Origin: Artemisia argyi | Lineage: Eukaryota; Streptophyta; Magnoliopsida; Asterales; Asteraceae | Assembly (NCBI GenBank): GCA_030686995.1 | Contig: CM060693.1 | Location: 115,887,728 to 115,951,727 of the forward strand | Reading direction: 5' to 3' | DNA: 64,000 bases | Shown: positions 34,567-47,388 of the stretch, one piece after another | How positions within the stretch are numbered: the first letter of the stretch is position 1 | Layout: each line of letters begins with the position of its first letter | Program-made: the position numbers and the translations under genes | Notes under the pieces: model-generated | Seen by the model: the letters and a program-made list of their open reading frames with translations, nothing else | What the model was told of the DNA's origin: nothing | Database searches by the model: none

Positions 34567-34926
34567 AAAACAAAAAAATATAGCTTCACAAATAGATAAA
34601 TGTTAACAGAAAACGACCCTATATTGACCTTTTTTAATTAAATACAGCCAATTACATATCAAAAACAGAAATAACAATCCCTTTTTCTTTTGTGGCATTC
34701 ATTTTGTGTGAAGTAACGTTATAGGATACTTAGGTTTAAGAGAAATTTAGGTTACAAGATTGATTATGTGGGTTTGTGTGTGTGTTTCATCGTTTGGGTG
34801 GGTATTATATGAGATGGGATTTAATGATAAGGAAGTACGTATGGTTGATCGGTTTGGTGGGTATTTAATGGCTTGGGCGGGTATTTAATGTGTTTGGTTG
34901 GCTGGCATCACAGGGCTCTATCGGCT

Positions 34927-35440
34927 CACCAGTACTAAGTTCCATATTTATAACAGTATTAAAATCTTTGTACTGGTAGTACAAAATTCCTTGTAACATA
35001 ATATCATTTATTTAGGGAAGTCAAAAAACCATAACAGCAAGCCTGAGAGGGCCAGTTTCCGTGGAGTTGAACTCAATGCTTTGCTTGACATGTCTACTGA
35101 TGAGTTGGTCAAGATGTTCACTACTCGTGCTCCAAGTTGGTTTCAGAGGGGTTTGTAAACATTCATCCCATTGAAATGAGGATGCTACTTATTTTGAAGG
35201 ATTATGTTTTTAAAGGATTATGCTACTAGTTTTAAAGGTTTACACCTAGTATGTTGTCATTTCAGAAGGTTAACATGATACTTGTTTTAAAGGATTTTGC
35301 AACTTTATTTGTTTTGTGTTTTTTTAAAAAACATGTGAAAAAGGGCGTAGTTTGAATTGAAAAAGTCCCCTTTTGCACTACCAGTATTATTTTTTTACTA
35401 CTGTTTGAAATAAAAAACTTAATACTGGTGAGCCAATAAA
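34927..35440. repeat. Inverted-repeat unit enclosing the S15 fragment
   Basis: 34927-34985 (GGCTCACCAGTACTAAG...TACTGGTAGTAC) and 35381-35440 are inverted copies of about 60 bp. A third, direct copy with longer flanking similarity is at about 36550-36650. The unit looks like a small foldback element within the MULE. Confidence 0.6.
35048..35158 (+). pseudogene. Captured fragment of cytosolic ribosomal protein S15 (uS19)
   Basis: One frame reads [20 protein letters not shown] and then VKMFTTRA...WFQRGL, ending at a TAA. This matches an internal segment of plant cytosolic RPS15 (core [23 protein letters not shown]). The conserved basic stretch RARRR is changed to RAPSW and everything after RGL is missing. 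About 36 of roughly 150 residues are present, with no start codon. This is host gene capture of the Pack-MULE kind; the parental copy is elsewhere. Confidence 0.8.
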
Positions 35441-35695
35441 GGCGTGTGAAGACCACCCAACACAACCCAACCCATTACATACAGTACACAGATACATTCC
35501 CAAATAAAATGGAAATATAAATGTGTTCATATTTCCAACAAATAATTGGGAACCGAAGAGTCCAATAAAAGGCTGTAAAATTTAATAAAGACTCTTCGTT
35601 TTCCCCATTATGTGTGTATATATTGGTTACTGCCACATTATGCATCATACTAATCTAATACTAGCAAACATAAAACAATTTAAAGTGTAAGTAAA

Positions 35696-36079
35696 ATGTC
35701 AGGAACCAAGAGAGCAAGAGATGATGTTGCAACCGACAACACAGAAGAAGAAAACAAGGAAGTGATGAAACGAGCAAGGGGAGATCCAAAAGAGCCAGAG
35801 GTGCCTTCGTTGGAAAAAGGGTCTAACGATAACGATAAGAAGAAGGTGGATGAAGAAAAGGAGAAGGCTCCTCCTCCAAGCCCTGCTGAAGTTGAAAGAC
35901 GCAGGCTTGCTGCAAAAAAGAGGGCCGATGAGCATTGGAAGGAGATCAATGCTGTTAGGAGATTAGAAGAAAGGGATAAAAAGAAAAACAAATATGTTAA
36001 ATGTATTCAAGAAGAGGAAGAAGAATGTTTAGAAACATTCTCGTATAATGATTTGTATAAGTCATATGAGTCCGATTAA
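35696..36079 (+). CDS. Unknown charged coiled-coil protein
   Basis: 127-codon intact ORF, MSGTKRARDDVATDNTEEEN onward. Nuclear-signal-like KRAR occurs twice (near residues 5 and 25), followed by a long mixed-charge helix (VERRRLAAKKRADEHWKEIN, then RRLEERDKKKNKY) and an acidic tail. TATATATTGG lies about 75 bp upstream of the ATG (35621) and AT-rich sequence with T30 at 36160-36189 follows. No family recognised. As MULE cargo it could be a host-derived fragment or an element-specific protein. Confidence 0.5.
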   Translation: MSGTKRARDDVATDNTEEENKEVMKRARGDPKEPEVPSLEKGSNDNDKKKVDEEKEKAPPPSPAEVERRRLAAKKRADEHWKEINAVRRLEERDKKKNKYVKCIQEEEEECLETFSYNDLYKSYESD

Positions 36080-36158
36080 TTTCATCGTGTAATAGAAAAA
36101 GTTTGTTTAATAATAATTTAATTGTTGATTTTGTGAGTTTTGTTTTATTCAATTGCAT

Positions 36159-36190
<32 letters not shown>

Positions 36191-36836
36191 TATTTATTTA
36201 TTTTTTGTGCAAATTTTTTTTATGGTTATTTTCATGATGTACGTTTGACTTTCAATTTATGCACCAGTATGACCTTCAGTTTATGGTTAATTTTACCCAT
36301 GTAATGTAATGAAAGTAACAAAACAGGTTTACAAGTGAATATTCAATAATGGTTCAGTTAGTTGACTTTATTAAGTCAAAGTAGAGCAGTATGTTTATTG
36401 ACTTCCCTAAGTCAAACTAGAGCCTTATGGTTTGTTTTTATTTTAAAGCACAATCCTTTAAAACAAGTTGCGTCTTCACTTTCTCAAATGATAAAAGACC
36501 AACAGGGAACGAAATTAATAGTCTTTCTTTCGAACGATAAGTGGTAGTACTGAATGGTTTGGTTTGGGTGGAATTGACATGTGTTGGAAGACTCAGCAGT
36601 ACTAACTTCCTTATATCTAACAGTATCAAAATGTTAATACTGGTAGTACAAAAATTTGTCTAACCATATTAACTAGTGAGGCCTGGGACTGTCGTTATCT
36701 TTTCAGTAGTACATGGTTAGTCTACCATTCAACTGCTTGAATTACAAATACCCACAATAGTAGTACAAAAGGGTAACAACATGTTTACTCAGGTTACAAC
36801 AATATTATTCAATCATACCACGTCCTAAATCAACTA

Positions 36837-37242
36837 TTACATTTTCTTTTTACCCTTACCTTTTGGAAAAGGATTGCCAATTGCTGGAGCAAATGGTTTG
36901 ATTCCATTGTCTTCACAGAACTCATCACTTGGAAGGCCTAGCACCTTTTCCCTTTCAAAAAAAATTTGTTTCTCTGTCTTTTTTGGATTCTTAAACTTCC
37001 TAGCATCAATCTTTCTTCTCACAGAACCTGAATACGTCTCTGGAAAATAGCCGTCCTAGCTGTTGGTTGCAGTTGAGTCACTCCAGTTATTGATGGAGCT
37101 TGAATCACTGCTGTTAACGTAAATGATTTCTGCAAACAGGTTAAGAAAACCATTTAAAAAAACAAAGTATGCTACAAATGAAAAGGAGCAGGGTGTTGCA
37201 ATTGAGGGTGTCTTTCAAACAACCTTTGTTCTTGGAACTCAT
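36837..37242 (-). pseudogene. Two-exon basic protein gene with one premature stop
   Basis: Proposed exon 1 is 37224-37242 (MSSKNK) and exon 2 is 36837-37129, joined in frame by a GT-AG intron (donor GTTGTT, acceptor TTTGCAG). Translation gives EIIYVNSSDSSSINNWSD, then a TAG at 37056-37058, then in the same frame SGSVRRKIDARKFKNPKKTE and FFEREKVLGLPSDEFCEDNG, ending KGKGKKKM. Unknown family with a lysine-rich, probably nuclear C-terminus. The small first exon is inference from the splice signals. Confidence 0.4.
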
Positions 37243-37673
37243 TATTTCAGCAGGTAGGATTGGGTGGTAGAAGAGTGGTTGGTGTCTTTGGTTTTATAAA
37301 GGAATACTTATGCTTGTTTAGTGTTTACAAAATGCAAAAGTATTCACGTGACTAAACAGAAAAAAAGTAGTCTTTGGCGCCCTGTGACAAGTCATGCCAT
37401 GTCTTACTTTTATCATGTGTGCAGACATGAGAAGAAAATAGTGTTTGCATAACCAAGGCTAAAATAGTCATTTTCAAACACAAAAATGCCACCACATTCA
37501 ATTGATGTGAGCATTTAATACTCCTTAACCTACCTCACACAGGGATTCTTCAAATGGGTTTATTTCAAACTAGATAAATATGGCACAACAATCCCTGTAA
37601 AATAAATGATCCTACCAACTTGGATACTCAAGTAATCTGTCATCTTATTCCAAAATTATCCAAACAAAAAAAT

Positions 37674-37997
37674 ATGGCAGAACCTGAAACTCCCAATTTA
37701 AAGACAGAGACAAGTGGTGGTTTTATAGGTCTGGGTGTTCGAACTGGTAATGATCCACAGGTACAGGTGTTGGATGAAAGATGCTTTATCTGTTGCAAGG
37801 ATAGACTCTGTTGGAGGCATGCAAACATAGGACCAAGTGTTGTTGTAGTCACAAATGCAGCTGGTGCTGAGGCAAACAAAGTGACTGGTTGTGTTATAGG
37901 TATGGGAATTAGATCTGGGGAGAAAAAGAAGAAACAAAAAAAAATGAAGAAGAATAAAAACCCAAAAAAGTTGATTAGAAAACAACCACAAATTTGA
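37674..37997 (+). CDS. Unknown Cys-rich basic protein
   Basis: 107-codon ORF from the ATG at 37674. It has two copies of a glycine motif (FIGLGVRTG near residue 17 and VIGMGIRSG near residue 75) around a cysteine cluster CFICCKDRLCWRH, then a poly-lysine tail. Not recognised. The paired glycine motif and four closely spaced Cys suggest a real or formerly real protein. Confidence 0.4.
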   Translation: MAEPETPNLKTETSGGFIGLGVRTGNDPQVQVLDERCFICCKDRLCWRHANIGPSVVVVTNAAGAEANKVTGCVIGMGIRSGEKKKKQKKMKKNKNPKKLIRKQPQI

Positions 37998-38285
37998 ATA
38001 GCTGTATTGTGGTAGACGACTGTCATGGTTTTGGGCATGACCAATCTTTGGTTGTATGTGATATGTACGTTACCATTTTAATGTTTCGTGTCTGTATTAC
38101 GGATTAATTTATGTGATGCTCATGTTTATGTTTGTTATACATATCAAACACACTAAAAAACCTAAAACATATATGAACACATTATTCATTGAAAAACTCC
38201 ATCATAAGACCCATTACATTAATTAACCATAACATGGTGATCTGAACAAAAGAAACCCATGACCAATGGCCAACACACAATAACC

Positions 38286-38636
38286 TCATGGATATTTCTT
38301 TCTCACAACAAATTCAATCTTCTTAAACATCTTGTCCTTGACTTGGTTGGACGTCGTCAACAGTGCCTTCGCCCGACGCTTATCAATTGTCTGTAATCTC
38401 CTAAGCTTCTAGGTGTTGCTCCTTGCAATTCTTGCACGTGAAATGTTTCGAACTTCAGCAATCAGCTCCCCCCTACGTTCGACCCTTTCAGAAATTTTTT
38501 TGGACTTGTACTCCAAATCTTGTGCTTGCTGCAAGTTTTCAAGAATCTCTGTGTGGTAAGGGCCAAGCATTACTTCAGTAATGCAGTACGCGTTACAAAG
38601 CATCTTTAGATCAATATTAATTTCAGAGTTGTTCAT
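38286..38636 (-). pseudogene. Small helical protein gene with one in-frame TAG
   Basis: From the ATG at 38636: MNNSEINIDLKMLCNAYCI, then a charged helix (LENLQQAQDLEYKSKKISER) to a TAG at about 38411. The same frame continues RLQTIDKRRAKALLTTSNQV and ends KIEFVVRKKYP at 38286. The continuity across the stop implies an original protein of about 115 residues, predicted all-helical. Family unknown. Confidence 0.4.
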
Positions 38637-38894
38637 GATTAAGGAAATAGGGAGCTGTGTATTGCAAGTTTTGAGTTGCAACAAAGGATGTAGGTGGGTA
38701 GGTAAGTATTGAGTATCAGTAGTAAATGAGACACAACTAAAGCAACCCATTTTGTCTTAAAGGCTTGTCATACCTTTGTGACACATATATAATTTGTTAT
38801 ACTTAAAAAAATGCCATATATAATTAGGATTTTTAAAAAGTACATCATACATTTAAAACATTGCATAAATGTAACATAAAAATTACATAATACT

Positions 38895-39128
38895 TCAGTT
38901 GTAATCCGGGTGATCCCATGTCTGAGAGTTGTTGTACACGTAACCGTCGTTGTAAGTAGCAAAGCACGCTGTGTATTGTTATCTAACTTGGTTTTTAACT
39001 TTTTTGGCAACGTCAAACTGTTTGATCACTTCAATGATAGCATTCTGCCGAACCGTGTCGCCTTTCTCGGTCTGTTTCTTGATGCATGTTTGCAATTCTT
39101 CGACTGTGTGAGGAAGTTTGCAAGCCAT
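38895..39128 (-). pseudogene. Small ORF pair with one in-frame TAA
   Basis: From the ATG at 39128: MACKLPHTVEELQTCIKKQT to a TAA after KNQVR (48 codons). The same frame continues QYTACFATYNDGYVYNNSQT and ends WDHPDYN at 38895. Each part alone is short, but they join in frame. Unknown function. Confidence 0.35.
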
Positions 39129-39467
39129 TTATGTTTTGAATTGTTGTTTGCAATGTGTGTGCATTGTCTTTACTGGTGGTATTTATAGGAAGTCAATTTG
39201 GTAAGTTTGCAAGCCATTATAAAAAATAATATATATTTGTTACTTTCAAACGGTAATAAACAAGTACAACCACATGTTCACTTGTTTGCATTCAACTGAC
39301 TTGACTTAGTGAAACCCAACAATGATGAATCTTACCCGTTTTGTTACCCATTAAGCACATAACTAGCTTTGGTTGACATAAAGGATAAGTCAAATAGGTC
39401 ACAAACCATCTAAAGCAGCCACACAATTTGAGTTATATAACTTTGCCTTAAAAAGGACTTTGAAAAT

Positions 39468-39665
39468 TGCCACATATGTGGACTTTCAATAACTGCCTAT
39501 AATAAGCCATTAGATGAGTGCCACAGATGTAGACTTAGGAAATTGCCACATATGTGGACTTTCAATGTCTGCCTATACAAGGACTTAGATGAGTGCCACA
39601 GATGTGGACTTTGATGTTTGCCACATATGTGGACTTTCATGTTTGCCACTTATGTGGACTTTCAA
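39468..39665. repeat. Tandem repeats of palindromic CCACATATGTGG
   Basis: Four copies of TGCCACATATGTGGACTTTC or close variants, alternating with two copies of GAGTGCCACAGATGTGGACT. It lies just downstream of the transposase 3' end. Confidence 0.7.
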
Positions 39666-39728
39666 TTACAGACGCTTCATAACACCGATAGTACTAAAAT
39701 TAAAATTTGTCCTGAATTTAAAACATGG

Positions 39729-42700
39729 CTAAAGGATAGCCCATTCACTGTCATTGACTTGGTTGGATTGAGTTGGAATAGGAGCAGATACTCCTTGGAA
39801 ACTTGAACTAGGACCAGCTTGAGACGCACCAGATACTCGTTGCACAGTTGACCTCTGACCACCTTCAACAGCTACATCTCCATATTGGACAGCTGAACTA
39901 GGACCAGCTTGAGCAGACCCATTACCCTTAGCTTGTCGAGCTCCAGCTTTGTTGAAACCTACATAAGAAAACAAGTTATACAAAAGAACCAAATATAAAA
40001 TAACCAAAAAACATAACTATCAAACTCTAATAATTACCTTTTCTAGGAGGTTGACCTTGTCCTTTGCATGTAGTCTTGTTGTGTCCAGCATTACCGCATA
40101 GTCTGCAAGTAATAACTCTCCCTCTTTTGGTCAGCTTTCCAGAATCTACACAGGGTGCATCCTCAAACTTGGACCTTCTTCTCTTCTTCTTTGGTCTTCC
40201 AACCTGGACATGATGCTTTGGTGGCAAGAGCTCTGTAGCATGGGTGGTCTTCTCCCAGTAGTTGCTGCCTCTAATTGGTTCCACTAAGTGAGAGTATACT
40301 TCCTTCCATGTGGACAACCAATAACAGCTATGTACCCAAGATTCAGGAGGTCCAACTTGAATGCCATTCAGTCCCATGTTTCAACAGCATGCTTACAAGG
40401 TATCCCTGTCAATTCCCATTTCCTGCATGTACATACCTTATCCTGTACATTCACAACACACTGGTCACCCTATGCCTCTGTTACCTGATACTTAACTCCT
40501 CCATTCCATATCACCCTCAACGATTCAGCCTCGCTCTTAATCTTTCCCAATATTTTTGCTGCAGTTGGGGTTAGAGGGCCATCAGTTTTGTCAATCATAC
40601 CTTGTACAGCTACTATCCTCTTCATGGAGTATTCTCTGATGTACTCTAAAAGTGTAATGACTGGCTTGTCCCTTGCTGGAGCTATTTTAGCATTGAACAC
40701 CTCACAAATGTTGTTGATCAATAAATCTGTAACTGGTCTACCTATACCACAAAAATATGAAACACTGAAATGATATACATGTCTACTATTGAACCACTTT
40801 TGTTGAAAACAAACAAAGACTTACCAGAAAAATGAGATCTTGCCCAATGTTCAGCTGGTATCTTGCTCAACCATTCGTGTGCTTCCTTCTTTATAGCCTT
40901 CAAATGTTCCATACACTTTGCAAAACCAGACAGGGTTGTAACAGATGCACATCTCCACAAAGTTTCCTTATATTCCAAGTCACTATACTGCTACCTCATA
41001 TTTTCATGAATGTGCCTCAAGCAAAATTTGTGTTCTGCATTAGGGAAGACAGATTTTAAGGCTGGAATGAGTCCCTGCATAAACCAAGAAAGTTAGCAAA
41101 ATAATAATTTATATTTTGTTGGTTATTAAAGAATTCAATTAGATGAGCATGATTTACTAACCTTTTGTCTATCACTCATGAATGTGAAGTTAGATCTAGG
41201 GCCTAGATCTATGTCATCACCCAAGCACATTAAGAACCAAGACCATGAACTCTTAGTTTCAGCTTCCACCAATGCATAAGACAATGGGTAAATCCCATTG
41301 TTAGGATCAAGTCCAACAGCCACCAACACTTGCCCTGGATAAGGACCTTTCATGAAACAACCATCTAGCCCCAACAATTCTCTTTTGCAAGCCTTGAAGC
41401 CTTCCTTCAACGGCCCCAAACAAACATAAATTCTTTTAAACACCCTTCTAGAGTCACTGGGATTAGCAGAATCTCTATCAATTCCAAGCTTCACAGTCGT
41501 ATTAGGGTTTGTAGACAGCAATTCACCAATATAGTCCCTTAGCATCATATACTGCAGGTTGTGATCACCTGAAACATCTTTTTCTGCTTTGGTTTTGGCC
41601 CTGAATGCTTTTGTCATAGATACCTGAAGATGTAATTCACGCTGGAGCTGGTCTTGAACTGCCTTTCTTGGAATCTCTGGATTAACCTTCACTAGGTCAT
41701 AGATCTTGTTTGCCAGGTATTTATAAGTGCAGTGTTTGATTTCCCTAGATTGAACGCAAGTGTGTTTGTCTCTGTGTGTCTTTACTATCCAGTTTTGCCT
41801 AACTCTGTCTTTGCCTACATACAACACCCAGGGGCATCCATCACACACATCATCAGAAGTTCCTACATCTTTTCTCTTTCTTTTTCTCCCTCTACCTAAT
41901 GGGCCACTTGATCCACTAGGCCCAACACCTGTATCCACAGTTGGGCCTGTTGATCCACTTAAGACTGAGTCTGTAAAGACAGGAATTTGGTTATCACATA
42001 CAGCTCTTATCCTAATACCATCATTCTTGAGCAACTTCAAATTTCTCCTGGTCTCAACTGCATGCATGTACACTCTTTCCTTCACCTCTTCTGGGGTTGA
42101 AAACTCTTGTCCAGTGAAAAAATAATACTGCATAACAGGATTCTCTGCCATGTCAACTCCAATTGCTCTCCTTATTTCCTTTAACTGTTTCCTAACACCA
42201 GTATCTGGTTCACCATCACTACCTGATTGACTCTGGAAACCTTCAACACAAACAGGTTCTACTCCACCGACAACCTCTCCAACTAAACTGATGTTGCCAA
42301 TGCTGTCATAAGCTTTATTCCCTGTTAGTCTAAACCTATTTACTTGATCACCACTGCTATTGCCAATACTGACAGAAGGATTATCCGTTGCTAAATGAAA
42401 ACCATTTAGTTGCATAGGAGGCTCAACTCCAGTGTGTCCTTCATCATTTATAACTGCAGCCTCTCCTTCATCACCTGAACCTGCATTGTCACTTGACCCT
42501 CCTTCATAATCACTATCATTGACATTATGAATGTCATCCTCCTCATCCTCTAGTGGCCCGACACCATTACCATGCTGAACCTCACCCTCTAGTGCCTCTT
42601 GCCTGGTATCCTGTTTACCCACACCTGAATGTGTTTGGGGATCATCTAGGCCTAAAACAGGAAACCCTACATTTAGGTCCAGGTCACCAACACCAAAAAG

Positions 42701-43610
42701 TTCATCAGGACTTAATCCAGAAGTGCTGTCAAAATTTATGGCATCCAAATAACTATATGACAGAGGCACATCTAACTCATTCTCTTCAAACTCCATCATC
42801 CTGACTATATCAGCAAGTTTCTTTGCCACAATCTCCTTACTAGCAGGTACAACAGGGGTGAAACTTAAATTCAAACTTCCAAATTGTGAATCAATCAGGG
42901 GAAGTTCATTGTTTTCATTTTGACCACATTCACTTAAAGTCAGTTGTGTAAAAGGAGTGCCTTGACTTGAGTTGCCAGGAAGTGGAACACTATCAGTATT
43001 ATCAGGCCATGTGAGGGGCAACAGTTGAGGGTGTTTAGTTTCCTTTGATGCTCTAAGTGGACTAGAACCTAGTTCCTCTATTACTACCCTCGTTTTACCA
43101 GTGACCCTGGAACACCCGTGCTCTATATAGACTTCAATCAACTTGTAACGACCTACCATATAACCCAAACATCTGACATCATCGTCAGATGAAAGGGGAA
43201 ACAATCCGTGGTCTAAACTACTCATTAGACTAAGATAATGATAAAACAGAGGCTCTGTCTGACCTATGTAGCCCAACTTAAGCACCATCTCGTCCAGATC
43301 AAACACTGAGAATACATCAATACCCACCATGTCAAATATGTCTTCAGTACCACCAACGTATTCCCTGTTAGGGAAACGCATAAATGCACCACCATGATGT
43401 ATTCGAATGGTGAATAAATTCCGATTAAATTCTGCAATATAAAGTCAATTACTTAGTACCTAAACATACATAAACACAACCTAACAGCAAAATAAGCTCA
43501 AATCAACTGGACTTAAACTCATTACCATAGGCATTCTCACATTGCGCCTCCAACTCATCTGCAGGGACTAACACTCCTCTTGTGCGCATCTTCCACATTG
43601 GTGCGGACAT
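39729..43610 (-). pseudogene. MULE (MuDR-type) transposase gene, inactivated
   Basis: Five exons: 43526-43610, 41162-43431, 40825-41074, about 40038-40741 and 39729-39958, all with GT-AG introns and matching phases. The start is MSAPMWKMRTRGV. The N-terminal MuDR-type region contains FTIRIHHGGAFMRFPNREYV. The transposase core has LGLDGCFMKGPYPGQVL and FTFMSDRQKGL, supplying two of the DDE residues, and FCLRHIHENM. A SWIM finger (CTCRKWELTGIPCKH) and a CX2CX4HX4C knuckle (CRLCGNAGHNKTTC) follow, then a Ser/Gln-rich tail. Inactivating changes are TAG in exon 3 (after NMR), TAG in exon 4 before GDQC, and a frameshift after the SWIM motif. The element therefore cannot supply its own transposase as read. 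Confidence 0.9.
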
Positions 43611-43912
43611 TGTTCGGGACGCTTTTCAATACTTTTGTGATTCTGACATTGATGTGATTGCGCGGGAAAGTTTTTTGCAGGTGTTTCTTGGAAAACGAAA
43701 GCTTCAGGCAAAAGTTAATAGAACCTTCTTTATATGCCACTTTTAGGGACGATTTGCGCAAATTACACATCTTGGAGCTATCTTTTAGGGACCAACGGCG
43801 ACAGTTACTGTTGGAGAACTTTGGGAGTGAAAAGACGAAACTATCCATGGTATACACGTCAGCTAACGCTGCATTGCAGCGTCCGTTTCCCAAAAGGACG
43901 ATCCACGCCAAA

Positions 43913-44008
43913 ATCAACAAGTTCAGGGACGAAAATGAAAAAAAAAATAGTTTAAGGACGATCCACGCTAATCTTGACAAGTTTAGGGACCAACGGTGAA
44001 ATTTACTC
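43913..44008. repeat. Right terminal inverted repeat of the MULE
   Basis: Inverted partner of 32936-33034; weaker similarity continues inward to about 43740. Confidence 0.9.
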
Positions 44009-44075
44009 TAATATTAATTGGTAGTTAGCATTAAAACATGACATTATAGGATGAGAAAGATTTAACACAAACATT

Positions 44076-44160
44076 CTAGTGCTCCAATGGTTGGATTGTT
44101 GCTTGTTTACATGGGAGAACGAGGTTCGAATCCCCCTGGTGTCAAATTTTTTAAACCAAT
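44076..44160 (+). mobile_element. tRNA-derived SINE head (candidate)
   Basis: A box-like TAGTGCTCCAATGGTTGG and a perfect B box GGTTCGAATCC about 45 bp apart, with no foldable tRNA between them. After the head, TGCCAACGTGG occurs three times (44171-44225). No clear 3' tail or target duplication found. Confidence 0.4.
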
Positions 44161-44308
44161 TTCGTGAAACATGCCAACGTGGCATTTGTCAAAGTGCCAA
44201 CATGGATGATACTGCCAACGTGGTATATGATTCATATTATCCAGTCAGCAGTGTAGTGCCAAGTGTCATGGTACAGCTTTCAAAGCATCATGTGCAAGTC
44301 GAAACTTG

Positions 44309-45312
<1,004 letters not shown>

Positions 45313-45385
<73 letters not shown>
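45313..45385. repeat. (TA)n microsatellite
   Basis: About 70 bp of pure TA between E1 and E2. Confidence 0.95.
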
Positions 45386-45388
<3 letters not shown>

Positions 45389-45795
45389 GGCTTTATTTTC
45401 AGAACCCTGTTAAGTGCGTGAACTGCGAGAACTCCAATTTTGCATTAGAAAACATGCGTGTTCATATAAAACATGTATGCTTTTTTATATACACCTTAAT
45501 ACACATGCCTGCGTATTAAGATGTATGTAAGAAAACATACATGTTTTATATGAACATGCATGTTTTCTAATGCATAATTGGAGTTCTCGCAGTTCCCGCA
45601 TTTAAAAGGGTTCTAAAAATAAAACCATTTTGCATTGATCTATTGCACTTAACAGATTTTTATATAAACATTTATTACGTGTATTAAGGTGTATGTAAGA
45701 AAACATACATGTTTTATAAGAACATGCATGTTTTCTAATGCAAAATTGAAGTTCTCGCAGTTCTCACACTTAATAGAGTTCAGAAAATAAAGATA
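45386..45795. mobile_element. Foldback element E2 between TA tracts
   Basis: Inverted ends of about 80 bp (TTTATTTTCAGAACCCTGTT, then GCGAGAACTCCAATTTTGCA on the left; inverted copy at 45715-45795). A third, internal inverted copy lies at 45545-45625. No ORF. Confidence 0.65.

Positions 45796-46882
<1,087 letters not shown>

Positions 46883-46938
<56 letters not shown>
46883..46938. repeat. (TA)n microsatellite
   Basis: About 55 bp of TA followed by a T-run (46939-46950). Confidence 0.95.
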
Positions 46939-46946
<8 letters not shown>

Positions 46947-47388
46947 TTTTAATATATTTTTTTGTCTTCTAGCTCGCCGTTGCAATGGCGAAAATCATTT
47001 TGGCGAGTCACCATGGTATGATGGCGAGGCTTCGGTGGCGTCGAAATGCATGCCAGCTCGGAAACATATAGAGCAACTTAGCCACGATACCTAAAGCTTT
47101 AAGCGAGATGCTGAGTTTGTCAATATTGCATTTCACATATCCTGTTGGGCTGAAAACCCATTACAATTGAGAAACCCAAAGAACATAATCATTACCAAAA
47201 AGCCCATATTTAATGTTTCCAATTTCAAATACAAGATCAAAATTAAATTACCATTACCATAATAGAGTTTCAAATCTACCATCATTTCATTATATTCATC
47301 CCATCAATCTCCCTTATAATACTATAGTAATGTAAAGGTCAATTCAATTCATATCTCCAACCACCAACACAATCATCATCCCATCATC
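46939..47388 (+). promoter_or_regulatory. Upstream region of the BSD gene
   Basis: Host sequence with scattered GGCGAG/CTCGCC motifs (46970-47035) and an AT-rich proximal part. A TATA-like TTATAATACTATAG is at 47314-47327, about 65 bp before the ATG. Pyrimidine-rich leader. No gene. Confidence 0.4.

Larger units (their letters stand above)
32936..44008 (-). mobile_element. Mutator-like element (MULE), 11.1 kb, with cargo
   Basis: Flanked by a perfect 9-bp duplication TAATATTAA (32927-32935 and 44009-44017), the size typical of Mutator. The ends begin GAGTAAATTTCAC and form inverted repeats that match well for about 95 bp and loosely for about 270 bp. Inside are a five-exon MULE transposase gene with stops (39729-43610, minus) and several small ORFs on both strands. 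Size and cargo exceed what the transposase needs. Confidence 0.93.

Noticed and set aside
41760..42125. Plus ORF of 121 codons
   Set aside because: Antisense to transposase exon 2.
44079..44160. A tRNA gene
   Set aside because: A and B boxes are present but no cloverleaf can be drawn; a SINE head fits better.
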